Below, piece after piece: positions 44,807 through 53,716 of a stretch of DNA of 64,000 nt (positions are counted from its first letter, which is position 1; every line of letters begins with the position of its first letter). Position numbers and translations under genes: made by a program. This DNA is from Amycolatopsis rubida (GTDB taxonomy: Bacteria > Actinomycetota > Actinomycetes > Mycobacteriales > Pseudonocardiaceae). The stretch covers positions 372,001 through 436,000 of the forward strand of contig NZ_FOWC01000007.1 in the NCBI RefSeq assembly GCF_900115345.1. The letters run 5' to 3'. Under the pieces are notes generated by a model. The model saw only the letters and a program-made list of their open reading frames with translations. It did no database searches and was not told where the DNA came from.

Positions 44807-45633
44807 GGAAGTCCCTGCCCGCCCGGGTGCTGGTGTCGATCGCCGGCCTCTTCGTGGCGCTGCTGTTCCTCTTCCCGACGTACTGGATGTTCACCACGTC
44901 GCTGAAGACGCCGGGCGACGTGCTGTCGCCGAAGTACGATCTGATCCCGACCTCGGCGACGCTGTCGAACTTCGCGTCGGCGCTGACCAAGCCCGGGTTC
45001 GTCACGTACCTGACCAACAGCCTGATCGTGACGCTCGGCGCGGTGCTGGCCGCCCTGGTGGTGGGCGTGCTCGCGGCGATCCCGCTCGCGCGCTTCCGCT
45101 TCCGCGGCCGCAAGGGGTTCCTGCTGCTGATCCTGGTGGCGCAGCTGGCCCCGCTCTCGGCGCTGTTCATCCCGATGTACCTGCTGATGCGCGACATCGG
45201 GCTGCTGAACACGCTGCCGTCGCTGCTGCTGGTGTACTTCGCGACGTCGCTGCCGTTCACCGTGTGGATGCTCTACGGGTTCGTCAACGGCATCCCGTAC
45301 GACCTCGAAGAGGCCGCGATGATCGACGGCTGCAGCCGGGTCGGCGCGTTCCGCCGGGTCACGCTGCCGCTGCTCGGGCCGGGCCTGGTGACCACGTCGG
45401 TGTTCAGCTTCATCACCGCGTGGAACGAGTTCCTGTTCGCGCTGGTGTTCATGCGGGACCAGTCGAAGCAGACGCTGCCGGTGTGGCTGTCGTCGTTCAA
45501 GACGGCGTTCTCGATCGACTGGGGCGGCGTCATGGCCGCGTCGGTGATCTACGCGATCCCCGCGGTGATCTTCTTCCTGATCGTGCAACGGAAACTCGTG
45601 TCCGGCATGACCGCGGGCGCGGTGAAGGGATGA
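44803..45633 (+). CDS. dasC: Sugar ABC transporter permease, DasC type
   Basis: A 276-residue permease of the MalG type with six membrane helices and the EAA loop (YDLEEAAMIDGCSRVGAFRRVTLP). The ATG overlaps the dasB stop by four bases. With DasB it should form the membrane channel. The sequence is complete and its codon use matches its neighbours. The last residues overlap the start of the hexosaminidase gene. Confidence 0.85.
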   Translation: MRKSLPARVLVSIAGLFVALLFLFPTYWMFTTSLKTPGDVLSPKYDLIPTSATLSNFASALTKPGFVTYLTNSLIVTLGAVLAALVVGVLAAIPLARFRFRGRKGFLLLILVAQLAPLSALFIPMYLLMRDIGLLNTLPSLLLVYFATSLPFTVWMLYGFVNGIPYDLEEAAMIDGCSRVGAFRRVTLPLLGPGLVTTSVFSFITAWNEFLFALVFMRDQSKQTLPVWLSSFKTAFSIDWGGVMAASVIYAIPAVIFFLIVQRKLVSGMTAGAVKG

Positions 45634-47081
45634 CGGTGGCTGACCCCCGCAGGCTGGCCGAAGCCGTGCTGCTGCCCGGGTTCGAGGGCACGACCGCGCC
45701 GGACTGGGTGCGCCGCCGCATCGCCGAGGGGCTCGGCGGCGTGATCCTGTTCGGCCGCAACGTGGCCGACGACGAACAGGTCGCCGCGCTCGCCTCGGCG
45801 CTGCGGTCCGAGCGGGACGGCGTGGTCGTCGGAATCGACGAGGAGGGCGGCGACGTCACCCGCCTCGACGTCGGCAAGGGCTCGTTCGTGCCCGGCCCGC
45901 TCGCACTGGGCGCGGCCGGGGATCCGGAGCTGACCGCGTCCGTCGCGGCCGCTCTCGGCGAGCGGCTGGCGGCGTGCGGGGTCACGGTCAACCTCGCGCC
46001 GTGCGCGGATCTCACGCTCGCGGCGGAAGATCCGGGCATCGGCGTGCGGGCGTTCGGCTCGGACCCGGCGGCGGCCTCGCCGCACGTCGCGGCGTTCGTG
46101 ACCGGCATGCAGAAGTACGGGGTCGCCGCTTGTGCGAAACACTTCCCCGGACACGGCGCGGCGACCGAGGATTCGCACCTCTCGCTGCCCGTGCTGCCGC
46201 GGACCGCCGACGAGCTTCGGAAGACCGAACTCGTCCCGTTCGCCGCGGCGATCGAGGCGGGCGTCCGGACGGTCATGTCCGGGCACCTCGTCGTGCGGGA
46301 ATGGGGCGAGGAACCGGCGACGTTCAACCGGACCGCGCTCGCCGACGTGCTGCGCGGCGAACTGGGGTTCACCGGAGCGGTCATCACCGACGCGTTGGAG
46401 ATGGGCGCCGTTTCCGGGGCGTACGGACGGCACGACGGGCTCGGCGAGGCTTCGGTCCGGGCCCTCCTGGGCGGCGCGGACGCGCTGTGCCTCGGCGGCG
46501 CCGCGTTCGACGCCGAGACGTTGGACCGGACCGCGGAGGCGATCGTCGCGGCGGTGACCGAGGGACGGCTTTCCCTGGAGCGGCTCGCCGACGCCGCTGC
46601 CCGGACCGCTTCGCTGGGCGCCTCCCCCGCCCCCGCCACGGTCCGGCCGGTGGACTACTCGCTCGGGCTGTCCGCCGCGCGGGCCGCCCTGCGGATCACC
46701 GGCACGCCGCGGTTGACGGGCCCGTCGCTCGTGGTGGACGTGCAGACCGAACCGGGCATCGCCGCCGGGCCGATGCCGTGGGGACTGGGCGCGCATCTGG
46801 CCGAACTGGTTCCGGGCATCCGGACGCTTTCGGTCTCCCCGGACGATGTCTCGACGGTGCTGGCCGAGGCCGCGTCGGCGGAGAGCGTCGTGGTGGTGAC
46901 CCGGGAAGCGCACCGGCATCCGGCGGTCCGGGAGTTCCTGGCCGGCCTGTCCACTGTGGACTACATCCGGGTCGAGACCGGGGTGCCCGGGCCGGAATCC
47001 GGTGCCGCGCCGAGGATCGACACGTTCAGCGGCTCCTACGTCAGCCTGCGGGCGGCGGCGGAGTACCTCGCTCGCTCCTGA
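45630..47081 (+). CDS. nagZ: GH3 beta-N-acetylhexosaminidase
   Basis: Cleaves terminal N-acetylglucosamine, here probably from imported chitobiose. The 483-residue protein has the NagZ signature KHFPGHG (170-176), with the catalytic loop Asp181/His183 (EDSH) that replaces the usual acid residue, and nucleophile Asp254 in VITDALEMGAV. There is no signal peptide, so it acts in the cytoplasm. It overlaps dasC by four bases. The set matches the Streptomyces dasABCD layout, where dasD is also a GH3 enzyme. The last 130 residues form a GH3 C-terminal-like domain beyond the minimal NagZ. Confidence 0.88.
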   Translation: MTVADPRRLAEAVLLPGFEGTTAPDWVRRRIAEGLGGVILFGRNVADDEQVAALASALRSERDGVVVGIDEEGGDVTRLDVGKGSFVPGPLALGAAGDPELTASVAAALGERLAACGVTVNLAPCADLTLAAEDPGIGVRAFGSDPAAASPHVAAFVTGMQKYGVAACAKHFPGHGAATEDSHLSLPVLPRTADELRKTELVPFAAAIEAGVRTVMSGHLVVREWGEEPATFNRTALADVLRGELGFTGAVITDALEMGAVSGAYGRHDGLGEASVRALLGGADALCLGGAAFDAETLDRTAEAIVAAVTEGRLSLERLADAAARTASLGASPAPATVRPVDYSLGLSAARAALRITGTPRLTGPSLVVDVQTEPGIAAGPMPWGLGAHLAELVPGIRTLSVSPDDVSTVLAEAASAESVVVVTREAHRHPAVREFLAGLSTVDYIRVETGVPGPESGAAPRIDTFSGSYVSLRAAAEYLARS

Positions 47082-47085
47082 CCCC

Positions 47086-47140
47086 GTGCGTGTGGGGAAC
47101 CCTCAGGGAATCTGATTGCCTGAGGGTTCCCCACACGCAC
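47086..47140. repeat. Second 55-bp palindrome, likely bidirectional terminator
   Basis: Outer arms 47086-47107 and 47119-47140 are perfect 22-base complements. The inner AATC/GATT also pairs around one central base, leaving a single G-G mismatch. The total length and core equal those of 4830-4884, but outer bases differ in compensated pairs. It lies between the convergent nagZ and RsbW-like genes. Confidence 0.85.
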
Positions 47141-47155
47141 CTTCGGATCGCGCGG

Positions 47156-47590
47156 CTAAAGGGCCAGTTCGGCCCAGACGGTCTTCCCGCCTGCCCGGGA
47201 TGATTGGCCCCAGCGCACGGCGATCGCGTTGATCAGGGCCATCCCGCGTCCTCCGCCCTCGTACCCTTCCCGGTAGCGCGCGAAGGCCGGGAGCGAATCG
47301 GACACCTCGATCAGGAGCCGGTCACCGCGCAAGGACAGGGCCAGCGTGCACGGCGGGCGGGCGTGCCGCATCGCGTTGCAGACCATTTCGTCGAGCGCCA
47401 GGCGCACGTCGGCCACCGCGTCCGCGCCGGTGCGCGGCCGATGGCCGCGCACGAACGCCGCTGCCTGGTCCCGGATCCGGCGCAACGTCGTGGAATCCTG
47501 CGCCACTGCCAGGTCCAGCCGCGGGACCGCGCCTCCCGGCGACACGGCGCGCGCGGGCAAGCGACTGGACCGCAATTCCTCCACACTCAT
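47156..47590 (-). CDS. RsbW-like ATP-binding anti-sigma/regulatory protein
   Basis: A 144-residue HATPase_c_2 protein. The N-box DEMVCNAMRHA (Glu68, Asn72) and the G-box GGGRGMALI (112-120) of the GHKL fold are both present. Such proteins are serine kinases or anti-sigma factors acting on STAS antagonists. The ATG at 47590 follows GGAGGAGG, which rules out the longer upstream start. A SigB-like promoter at 47634-47659 reads into it. The STAS protein at 54805 is a possible partner. Confidence 0.85.
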   Translation of the reverse strand: MSVEELRSSRLPARAVSPGGAVPRLDLAVAQDSTTLRRIRDQAAAFVRGHRPRTGADAVADVRLALDEMVCNAMRHARPPCTLALSLRGDRLLIEVSDSLPAFARYREGYEGGGRGMALINAIAVRWGQSSRAGGKTVWAELAL

Positions 47591-47633
47591 CGCTCGACCT
47601 CCTCCTCGGCCGGTATTGCGCTGCACGAAGAAA

Positions 47634-47659
47634 GTACCCGCACGGTCCGTTGTCAATTC
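47634..47659 (-). promoter_or_regulatory. Candidate SigB-type promoter of the RsbW-like gene
   Basis: On the minus strand GAAT, a 16-base spacer and GGGTAC match GNNT-N14-16-GGGTAC. The -10 lies 44 bases upstream of the ATG. Autoregulation of an anti-sigma factor by its stress sigma is a common design. Confidence 0.45.
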
Positions 47660-47844
47660 TTCAATACTGGCCGCGAATTCCCGCGGCAATTTATCAGCAG
47701 TTCCCCGCGAGCTGGGTACCCATGGGCCGCAGGCGCCAAACCGCACGCCCGGAAACTGTGCGCGAAGTCGCTCGCCGCAAGGTTTTCCGGGACTGGTTTC
47801 GCTCTTGCCGTGCGGGGTTTCGTGCGCTGTGCCACCTTTTTCCC

Positions 47845-48336
47845 ATGACTGACATGCCTGCTTACCCGTCCCCTTCCGCCGGAACTCCCGCCGAAGCCCC
47901 GCCTCGCCCCGCGGTGCTCACCGGCGCGTTCTGGGCATTCGTCGCCGCGACGGTGGCCGGCCTTGTCGGAGCTGTGTTCCTGTTCTTCGCGCGGGACGCG
48001 CTGGCCGACGCGATGCGAAGAGCGAATGAGCAGAACGCCGCGCGCCTCACCGACGCCCAGATCGACCAGGCGGTCACGATCGGCATCGTCATCGCGGTCG
48101 TGATCGCGGTCGTGATCGCGTTGCTGCGCCTGCTGTTCGCGTTCAAACTCCGCGCGGGCCGCAACTGGGCGAGGATCGTGCTCACTGTGCTCACCGCGCT
48201 GCAGGTGGTCTCCCTGCTGGCCGGCCAGAGCACGGTCATCGGCTACGTCAGCACCGCCTTGGCTCTGCTCGGCGTGATCCTTTCCTTTCTCCCGGAAGCC
48301 AATCAGTACATCGCCGCGGCGAAGGCGCCCCGCTGA
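47845..48336 (+). CDS. Small membrane protein of unknown function
   Basis: A 163-residue protein with a proline-rich cytoplasmic N-terminus (about 1-25) and four predicted helices (FWAFVAATVAGLVGAVFLFF, a very hydrophobic IGIVIAVVIAVVIALLRLLF, then two more). It resembles uncharacterised actinobacterial multi-pass proteins. The repeated VVIAVVIA codons are nearly identical at the DNA level (GTCATCGCGGTCGTGATCGCG). It is divergent from the RsbW-like gene and just upstream of csbD, but the latter has its own promoter. Confidence 0.7.
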   Translation: MTDMPAYPSPSAGTPAEAPPRPAVLTGAFWAFVAATVAGLVGAVFLFFARDALADAMRRANEQNAARLTDAQIDQAVTIGIVIAVVIAVVIALLRLLFAFKLRAGRNWARIVLTVLTALQVVSLLAGQSTVIGYVSTALALLGVILSFLPEANQYIAAAKAPR

Positions 48337-48349
48337 CCGCGGGCCGCTG

Positions 48350-48375
48350 GTTTGCGCACTGGCCTCAGCGGGTAG
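48350..48375 (+). promoter_or_regulatory. SigB-type promoter of csbD
   Basis: GTTTGC, a 14-base spacer and GGGTAG. The same hexamers and spacing occur at 55210-55235. The -10 is 37 bases before the CsbD start, and csbD genes are typical general-stress regulon members. Confidence 0.65.
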
Positions 48376-48412
48376 CCCCGGAATCCCCGGACACGAAGAG
48401 AGGGCATCGACG

Positions 48413-48589
48413 ATGAGCGACACCGCCGGACACAAGGCCGAGGAGCTCAAGGGCAAGGCCAAAGAAGCGCTCGGCAATGCCACCGGGAACGAGCAGTGGC
48501 AGGCCGAGGGGAAGGCCGAACAGGCGAAGGGCGCGCTCAAGCAAGCGGGAGAAAAGGTCAAGGACGCCGTCAAAGGCGTGAAAGACTGA
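48413..48589 (+). CDS. csbD: CsbD-family stress protein
   Basis: A 58-residue, strongly charged, lysine- and alanine-rich protein (HKAEELKGKAKEALGNATGN, QAEGKAEQAKGALKQAGEKV) typical of CsbD. The family is induced by general stress and its function is unknown. There is no signal peptide or membrane segment. AGAG is the only weak ribosome-site-like sequence near the ATG at 48413. A near-consensus SigB promoter lies just upstream. Confidence 0.9.
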   Translation: MSDTAGHKAEELKGKAKEALGNATGNEQWQAEGKAEQAKGALKQAGEKVKDAVKGVKD

Positions 48590-48770
48590 CCAGCGATCGG
48601 ATCGGCGGCCGGGACTTCGGTTCCGGCCGCCGGCCCTTGTCCGCCCTCCCTCCGCGGCTTCGGCCGCCGGGCACGCCCTCCCTCGTCGCCAGCTGCCGGT
48701 CCGGTTTCACGGCCCGGTAAGGTCACCGGCGGTGCGACCCGGTGGCGGGGCAGCGAACGAGGAGGCCGGG

Positions 48771-49592
48771 GTGACGGACGCCGATACGCAGACCGATCAG
48801 GGCTGGGAGGCCGACCGGGTCGCGTTCTGCGCGGAACCGGCCGTCGACGGCTGGGCCCGCAGCGGCGTGGCCCTCGAAGGGCCGCTCTCCCGGCAGTTCG
48901 GCGCGCTCGCGGTTCTCCTGCTCGACGCGGGCTCCCTGCACGAAGCGATGGAGCGCGTGGTGTCCGCCGCGCTGCGGATCGTGCCGCAAGCCGATCTGGC
49001 CAGCATCACCCTGCGGTCGGCCGACGGCGGGTTCCACACCCCGGTCCGCACCCACGAGGCCGCCGAGGAGCTGGACCGGATCCAGTACCGGACCGGCGAA
49101 GGCCCGTGCCTGGAAGCCGCCCGGCACGAACGGCCCGGGCACGCCTTGACCAACAACCTTCCGGAGTCCGACGCCTTCCCCGAATTCGGCGTGCTCGCCG
49201 GACGGCTCGGGTTCGGCTCCCTGCTGGCCACGACGCTGCTGCCGGACGCGAAGTCCGACCGGCCGCCCGGCGCGATCAACCTCTACAGCCGCCAGGCCGG
49301 GGCCTTCGACGACGACGCCGTCGACAGCGCGCTCATCCTGGCCTCGCACGCCTCGCTCGCCCTCTCCGGATCCGCCGCGCACACCGCGGCCGCGCTCAAG
49401 GAAGCCCACCTCAAGCGCGCCGTCGACAGCCGCGACCTCATCGGCCAGGCCAAAGGCATCCTGATGAACCGCCGCGGGGTCACCGCCGACGCGGCGTTCG
49501 ACATCCTGCGCCGCACGTCCCAGGACCTCAACGTCAAGCTGGTCGAACTCGCCCGCACGGTGGCCGAACGGCACCGGGAACTCGACCTCTGA
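48771..49592 (+). CDS. GAF-ANTAR RNA-binding regulator
   Basis: A 273-residue antiterminator-type regulator. A GAF sensor domain (about 40-195) precedes an ANTAR domain (about 210-268: VDSRDLIGQAKGILMNRRG, then FDILRRTSQDLNVKLVELA). ANTAR domains bind paired hexaloop RNA stems to prevent transcription termination. The GTG at 48771 is chosen for the GGAGG five bases before it; an earlier GTG at 48732 lacks one. The C-terminal 60 residues are almost the same as in the large fusion protein at 50238-52385, so one was probably copied from the other. Confidence 0.88.
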   Translation: MTDADTQTDQGWEADRVAFCAEPAVDGWARSGVALEGPLSRQFGALAVLLLDAGSLHEAMERVVSAALRIVPQADLASITLRSADGGFHTPVRTHEAAEELDRIQYRTGEGPCLEAARHERPGHALTNNLPESDAFPEFGVLAGRLGFGSLLATTLLPDAKSDRPPGAINLYSRQAGAFDDDAVDSALILASHASLALSGSAAHTAAALKEAHLKRAVDSRDLIGQAKGILMNRRGVTADAAFDILRRTSQDLNVKLVELARTVAERHRELDL

Positions 49593-49696
49593 CCCTCGCC
49601 GGTTTCCGCCGCGTTCGCGCCGGGACGCGTGAATTCCCGGCGAACGGGTAGCCGGAGACCAGGGTCGGCCTCCGGCGCGCAGGAGACCGGGACCGA

Positions 49697-49731
49697 GGTT
49701 CCGCCGGTCAAGACCCGAGGCCGGCGGAACC
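49697..49731 (+). terminator. Stem-loop after GAF-ANTAR gene
   Basis: GGTTCCGCCGG and CCGGCGGAACC are perfect 11-base complements with a 13-base loop, about 105 bases past the stop. A terminator is the simplest reading. Confidence 0.4.
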
Positions 49732-49737
49732 GCCCCG

Positions 49738-50228
49738 GTCGAGTACCTCAAGACGTCCGTCTACGTCGACGATCCCGAGCTGTTCACGGGTTTTCTCCGC
49801 TGGACCGCGGACATCCTCCCCGGCGAGCAGCTGCGGGACCTCTCTCGCGCCCGCGCGGGCGCAGGAGGCCGCCCCGTGACGCCGCCGCACCCGCCCGCCC
49901 GCACGTGGACCGCACCGCATCCTCGGACAACCTGGCTGACCGTGCGCGGCGAGTTCGATCACGACAGCCAGCACCTGCTCGTCCGGACTGCCCGGGAAAT
50001 GCTGGCGGCGCACCCGGATTGCCGCGCTGTCCGCCTCGACTGCGGCGAGCCGGCCTTCCGCGACTCGTCCGGATTGTCCGGCCCGCTCATGGTCAGCAGG
50101 CCGGTCCGCTCGGCCTGAGCCTGGACGACCGGTCCACCGGACTCGACCGGCTGCTCCGCCGCACCCGCCTCCTCGACCACTTCACCGCGCCCGCCGCCGA
50201 AACCGCGCACCGGCGGCGAGATTCCTGA
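49738..50228 (+). pseudogene. Decayed B12-binding-like fragment and STAS gene
   Basis: The first part (VEYLKTSVYVDDPELFTGFLR) resembles a piece of the cobalamin-binding-like domain of actinobacterial regulators, with no intact N-terminus. A GTG at 49876 then starts a STAS domain (WLTVRGEFDHDSQHLLVRTA, CGEPAFRDSSGLSGPLM) with its DSSG phosphorylation motif. The frame stops at 50118. The rest of the STAS domain (GLSLDDRSTGLDRLLRRTRLLDHF) continues in another frame to 50228. At least one frameshift and one truncation are therefore present. Confidence 0.65.
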
Positions 50229-50237
50229 CCGCCGCGG

Positions 50238-52385
50238 TCACCCCTGCTCAAGCTCGCCGTGCCGATCCGTCAGGGTGCGCGCCACCTCGACCAGCTTCAC
50301 GTTCAGGTCCTGGGACGTCCGCCGCAGCAGGTCGAACGCTTCGTCCGCGGTGAAGCCTTCCCGGTTCATCAGGATGCCCTTGGCCTGCCCGATGACATCC
50401 CGGGTGTCGACGGCTCGCCGAAACTCGGCGCGACGCAGTTCGGCGGTCTTCCGCAGGTGGGTGTTCGCCAATGCCAGCGACGCGTGCGTCGCCAGCAGCA
50501 GCGCGATGCGGCGGTCGGTCTCGGCCAGGCTGTCCGGGCGGCGGGAGTAGACGGTGAGCGAGCCCGCCACCCGGTCGGAGCCGGGAACTGCCGGGAGTTC
50601 GGTGGAAAACGCCGCGCGGCAGCCGAGTGCGCGGGCGGCGGCGGTGAACCGGGGCCATCGGGTCTCGGCGGCTAGATCCGCGCTCGCGACATAGCTCGGG
50701 CTGTCCGCGCGGGCCGCCTCCACGCACGGGCCTTCCCCGTCGCGGTACTGGATCCGGTCCAGCTCGGCGGCGGTCTTCCCGGTCCGAGCGGCAGTGGAGA
50801 AGCGGCCGTCGGAACCCAGCACGGTGACGCTGGCCCAGTCCGCTCCGGCCACCGCCGCCGCGGTCGCTTCCACGACCTGCCGCAGCACGTCCGCGACCGA
50901 GTTCGCGGACAGCAGCATCCCGCTCAGCTGTTCGAAGCGGTCCGCGGCGTCCGGCTGCGCGCGATCCGGCGCTCCGGGCAGCCCGGCGGTCACCAGGGTC
51001 CGTTCCTCGTCACCGGGTTCGCTTTTCGGCTCGATCGCCGTCCGAACGAAGCTCCGGCTGCCAGGGAAACGAATGTGCTCGGCGGTGCCCCGGTGCAGCG
51101 TCGCCGAAGGCGACTCGCCGTACGCGGCCCGGTAGTGGGCGGCGAACACACTGGGCGCGTAGCCCCATCGGGCGGCGATCCGCGCGACGGTGTCCTGCTC
51201 CGGAACGGCGGCGCGCAGTTCCGCTCGGGCGCGGTCGAGCCGTGCCCGGCGCAGGTAGGCCATCGGGGTCGTGCCGAGGTGCCTGCGGAAGGCCAGCTGC
51301 ACCGCACGGGCCGAGACCCGGGCCGCGGCGGCGATCTCCGCGACGTCGATGGGCCGGTGGAGATGGGCTTCGATGAAGGAGATCGCGCGGCGGAGCGTCT
51401 GCGAATGGGCGTCGAGCCCGTCCCCGCGGCGCTCGGCGGAGGCCGTGTGCGGGAACGCGTTCAGCACGGCCACGGCGAGGTAGCGCGCCACCGTCGCCAC
51501 GGCCAGCGGATTCTCCCCGACCCCGGGCACGCCGAGGACGTCGTCGCGCAGATGGGCGACGGCGGAGCGCAGGTGCTGGGCGGCGCTGGCGTCGACCGGC
51601 CGGTGGTCGAGCAGCCGCACCGGCCGGTCGACGCCCGCGGCCTGGCTCAGCAGGACCGGATCGAACATGGTGATGCTGTACTCGGCGCGCGCGATCCGCC
51701 CGGTGTAGGGCCGGTCCGGGGGCGAAAACGACACCAGGTCCCCGGGGCCGAACGTCTCCGCTTCCGGCCAGCCCTCCACGCGGTGGTCCTCGATCGTGCC
51801 CGATTCGACGTCGCACAGGCAGATCGTGCCCAGCGGTTCGACGGCGTAGCTCATTTCGAAGGACAGGGCGAGCTGGTCGGCGCTCAGCCCGTCGACCTCG
51901 TGCCTGCTGATGTGCGTGCCCGCGTGGCCGGCTTCGCTGCCGATCCGCATCGGCGCGTACGCGCTGCTCAGGAACGCCTCGGTCCGGGTCAGATCGTCGC
52001 TGTCGAAGGCGAGCGACCGCACCGCGCCGCTCGCCGCGAACGACTGCCGGACGCCCCCGGATCCGGCCAGCGCCTCCGCGGGCGACGCGGCCCGCCGGAC
52101 GGCCGCGCCGGGATCCGCGCTGTCCAGCACCGCCGTCGTGGCCTGGTCCGGCACCAGCACGCAGTCGCGCTCGCGGGCGAACGAGACCAGTGCACGGGCG
52201 AGCGGCGCGCTCACCGGGCTGACGCCCCGGAGGTCGACCACTATGCGCGTGCCCGGTGCGACAGCGCGGCCCGCCGCGTGCAGGGCCTCGACGATTTCGG
52301 CCGAGTGCGTCGTCGCGAGCCGGTCCGGCAAGGTCAGCACCACAGCATCGCCGAACTGCCGAGGGGTGATCTTCAGGTCCGTCAC
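50238..52385 (-). CDS. STAS-AraC-GAF-ANTAR fusion regulator
   Basis: A 715-residue protein joining four regulatory modules. They are an N-terminal STAS-like domain (about 1-95), an AraC-type sensor (about 110-310), an AraC double HTH (about 325-430: PIDVAEIAAAARVSARAVQLAF, RIAARWGYAPSVFAAHYRAAYG), and a GAF domain (about 480-640) followed by ANTAR (about 652-710: VDTRDVIGQAKGILMNREG). It could bind DNA through AraC and RNA through ANTAR. The GTG at 52385 is the best start because upstream codons are arginine-rich and non-conserved, though its ribosome site is weak. A -10-like GGGTAG lies at 52576-52581. The frame is unbroken throughout. Confidence 0.85.
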   Translation of the reverse strand: MTDLKITPRQFGDAVVLTLPDRLATTHSAEIVEALHAAGRAVAPGTRIVVDLRGVSPVSAPLARALVSFARERDCVLVPDQATTAVLDSADPGAAVRRAASPAEALAGSGGVRQSFAASGAVRSLAFDSDDLTRTEAFLSSAYAPMRIGSEAGHAGTHISRHEVDGLSADQLALSFEMSYAVEPLGTICLCDVESGTIEDHRVEGWPEAETFGPGDLVSFSPPDRPYTGRIARAEYSITMFDPVLLSQAAGVDRPVRLLDHRPVDASAAQHLRSAVAHLRDDVLGVPGVGENPLAVATVARYLAVAVLNAFPHTASAERRGDGLDAHSQTLRRAISFIEAHLHRPIDVAEIAAAARVSARAVQLAFRRHLGTTPMAYLRRARLDRARAELRAAVPEQDTVARIAARWGYAPSVFAAHYRAAYGESPSATLHRGTAEHIRFPGSRSFVRTAIEPKSEPGDEERTLVTAGLPGAPDRAQPDAADRFEQLSGMLLSANSVADVLRQVVEATAAAVAGADWASVTVLGSDGRFSTAARTGKTAAELDRIQYRDGEGPCVEAARADSPSYVASADLAAETRWPRFTAAARALGCRAAFSTELPAVPGSDRVAGSLTVYSRRPDSLAETDRRIALLLATHASLALANTHLRKTAELRRAEFRRAVDTRDVIGQAKGILMNREGFTADEAFDLLRRTSQDLNVKLVEVARTLTDRHGELEQG

Positions 52386-52674
52386 GGCAGCCGCACGACC
52401 ACGCTTCGCGCGAAGACGCCCGGGTGGGGCTCGGCTGCGCGTCTGCGCGCTGGACGGGATGCTCGGCACTCGGCGGTCGCCACACGCACTCCTAGGAGCG
52501 GGCCGGACCGGGCGCAGGGCGCGCCTCAGCCAGCGGGTTGTGGACGCTGCCTGCTTAACGCACCGAGAAAAAAGCCTACCCGGCACGACCTTCCGCCGGA
52601 GCAGGGCACGCCGGAACCGGCGGTGCGAGACGTGGCCGAACTGTCTACTGTGGACTACCTGCGCATCGGCACGT

Positions 52675-53646
52675 TCAGCCGCGCGGCCCCGCGGCGCGGC
52701 GAAGGCGGTTCGCGATCGCGAGACCCAGCCCCTTCTCCTCCGGAAGCGACGCGACGATCAAGTCGCATCCCGCCCGGTCCAGCTCGCGCAGAAAGCCGTA
52801 AAGACCGCGCGCGTACTCGGCCGTCGAAGCCGGAACCGCCACCACAGCGTGCGCCTCCGGCGCCGCGACGTCCTGGGACGGCGGCAGGAAGACACCCACC
52901 TGGTGCCCGAGGTCCCGCGCGCGGCGCGCTTCGGCGACCACCCGGCCGGGCTCGACGAGAACGACCCGAGCCCGCGGCGCGTAGTGCGACGGATGCTGGC
53001 CCGGAACCCGGATCGGGCTCACCGACGGCACCTGGAGAGAACTCCCGAGCACGGCCTCCAGGTCCTCCCGGGGCACGCCGCCGGGCCGCAGCACGCTGAG
53101 CGTGTCGCTGGTGGCGTCGACGATGGTGGACTCGACACCGACCTGGCAGGGACCGCCGTCCAGCACGAAATCGACGGCATCGCCCAGCTCCGCGCGGACG
53201 TGCTCGGCGGTGGTCGGGCTGACCGAGCCGAACCGGTTGGCCGACGGAGCCGCGGCGCCGCCGCCGAACGCCGACAGCAGCGCCAGCGCCACCGGATGGT
53301 CCGGCACGCGCACCCCCACCGTCTCCAGTCCGCCGGTCGCCGCCGACGACACCCGCGGGCCGCGCCGCAGCACCAAGGTGAGCGGGCCCGGCCAGAACCG
53401 CTCGGCCAGCAGCCGCGCGGGCCCGGGCACCTTCCCGACCCAGCCGTCCAGGTGCCCGGCACCGGCGAGGTGCACGATCAGCGGGTGCGTGGGCGGGCGG
53501 CCCTTCGCCTGGTAGATGCGGGAAACCGCGGCCGGATCCGAGGCGTCGGCGCCCAGGCCGTAGACCGTCTCGGTCGGGAAGGCCACCAAGCCCCCGGCGC
53601 GCAGCACCCCGGCCGCCTTCTCGATGTCGCCAGCTGCCGCGGTCAC
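52675..53646 (-). CDS. sua5: L-threonylcarbamoyladenylate synthase, Sua5 type
   Basis: Makes threonylcarbamoyl-AMP for t6A37 modification of tRNAs. The 323-residue protein has the YrdC domain (about 5-190: FPTETVYGLGADA, the KGRPPTHPLIVH site at 49-60, SANRFGSVSPTTAEHV) and a C-terminal Sua5 domain (about 200-320) after a PG-QHPSHYAPRA linker. The GTG at 53646 has AGGAGAG before it. KGRPPTHPL is a common variant of KxRPxxxPL. As actinobacteria usually keep a separate essential YrdC/TsaC copy by prfA, this one may be a second paralogue. Confidence 0.88.
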   Translation of the reverse strand: MTAAAGDIEKAAGVLRAGGLVAFPTETVYGLGADASDPAAVSRIYQAKGRPPTHPLIVHLAGAGHLDGWVGKVPGPARLLAERFWPGPLTLVLRRGPRVSSAATGGLETVGVRVPDHPVALALLSAFGGGAAAPSANRFGSVSPTTAEHVRAELGDAVDFVLDGGPCQVGVESTIVDATSDTLSVLRPGGVPREDLEAVLGSSLQVPSVSPIRVPGQHPSHYAPRARVVLVEPGRVVAEARRARDLGHQVGVFLPPSQDVAAPEAHAVVAVPASTAEYARGLYGFLRELDRAGCDLIVASLPEEKGLGLAIANRLRRAAGPRG

Positions 53647-53716
53647 GCTCGCACTCTCCTGCCAGACGGATGGCTTGTCCTCGCCCGTCAGCCTAAGCCG
53701 CGCGTGCCGGACGCCT

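Noticed and set aside
49593..49736. GGGTAG at 49647-49652 as another SigB-type promoter
   Set aside because: No GNNT element lies 14-16 bases upstream.
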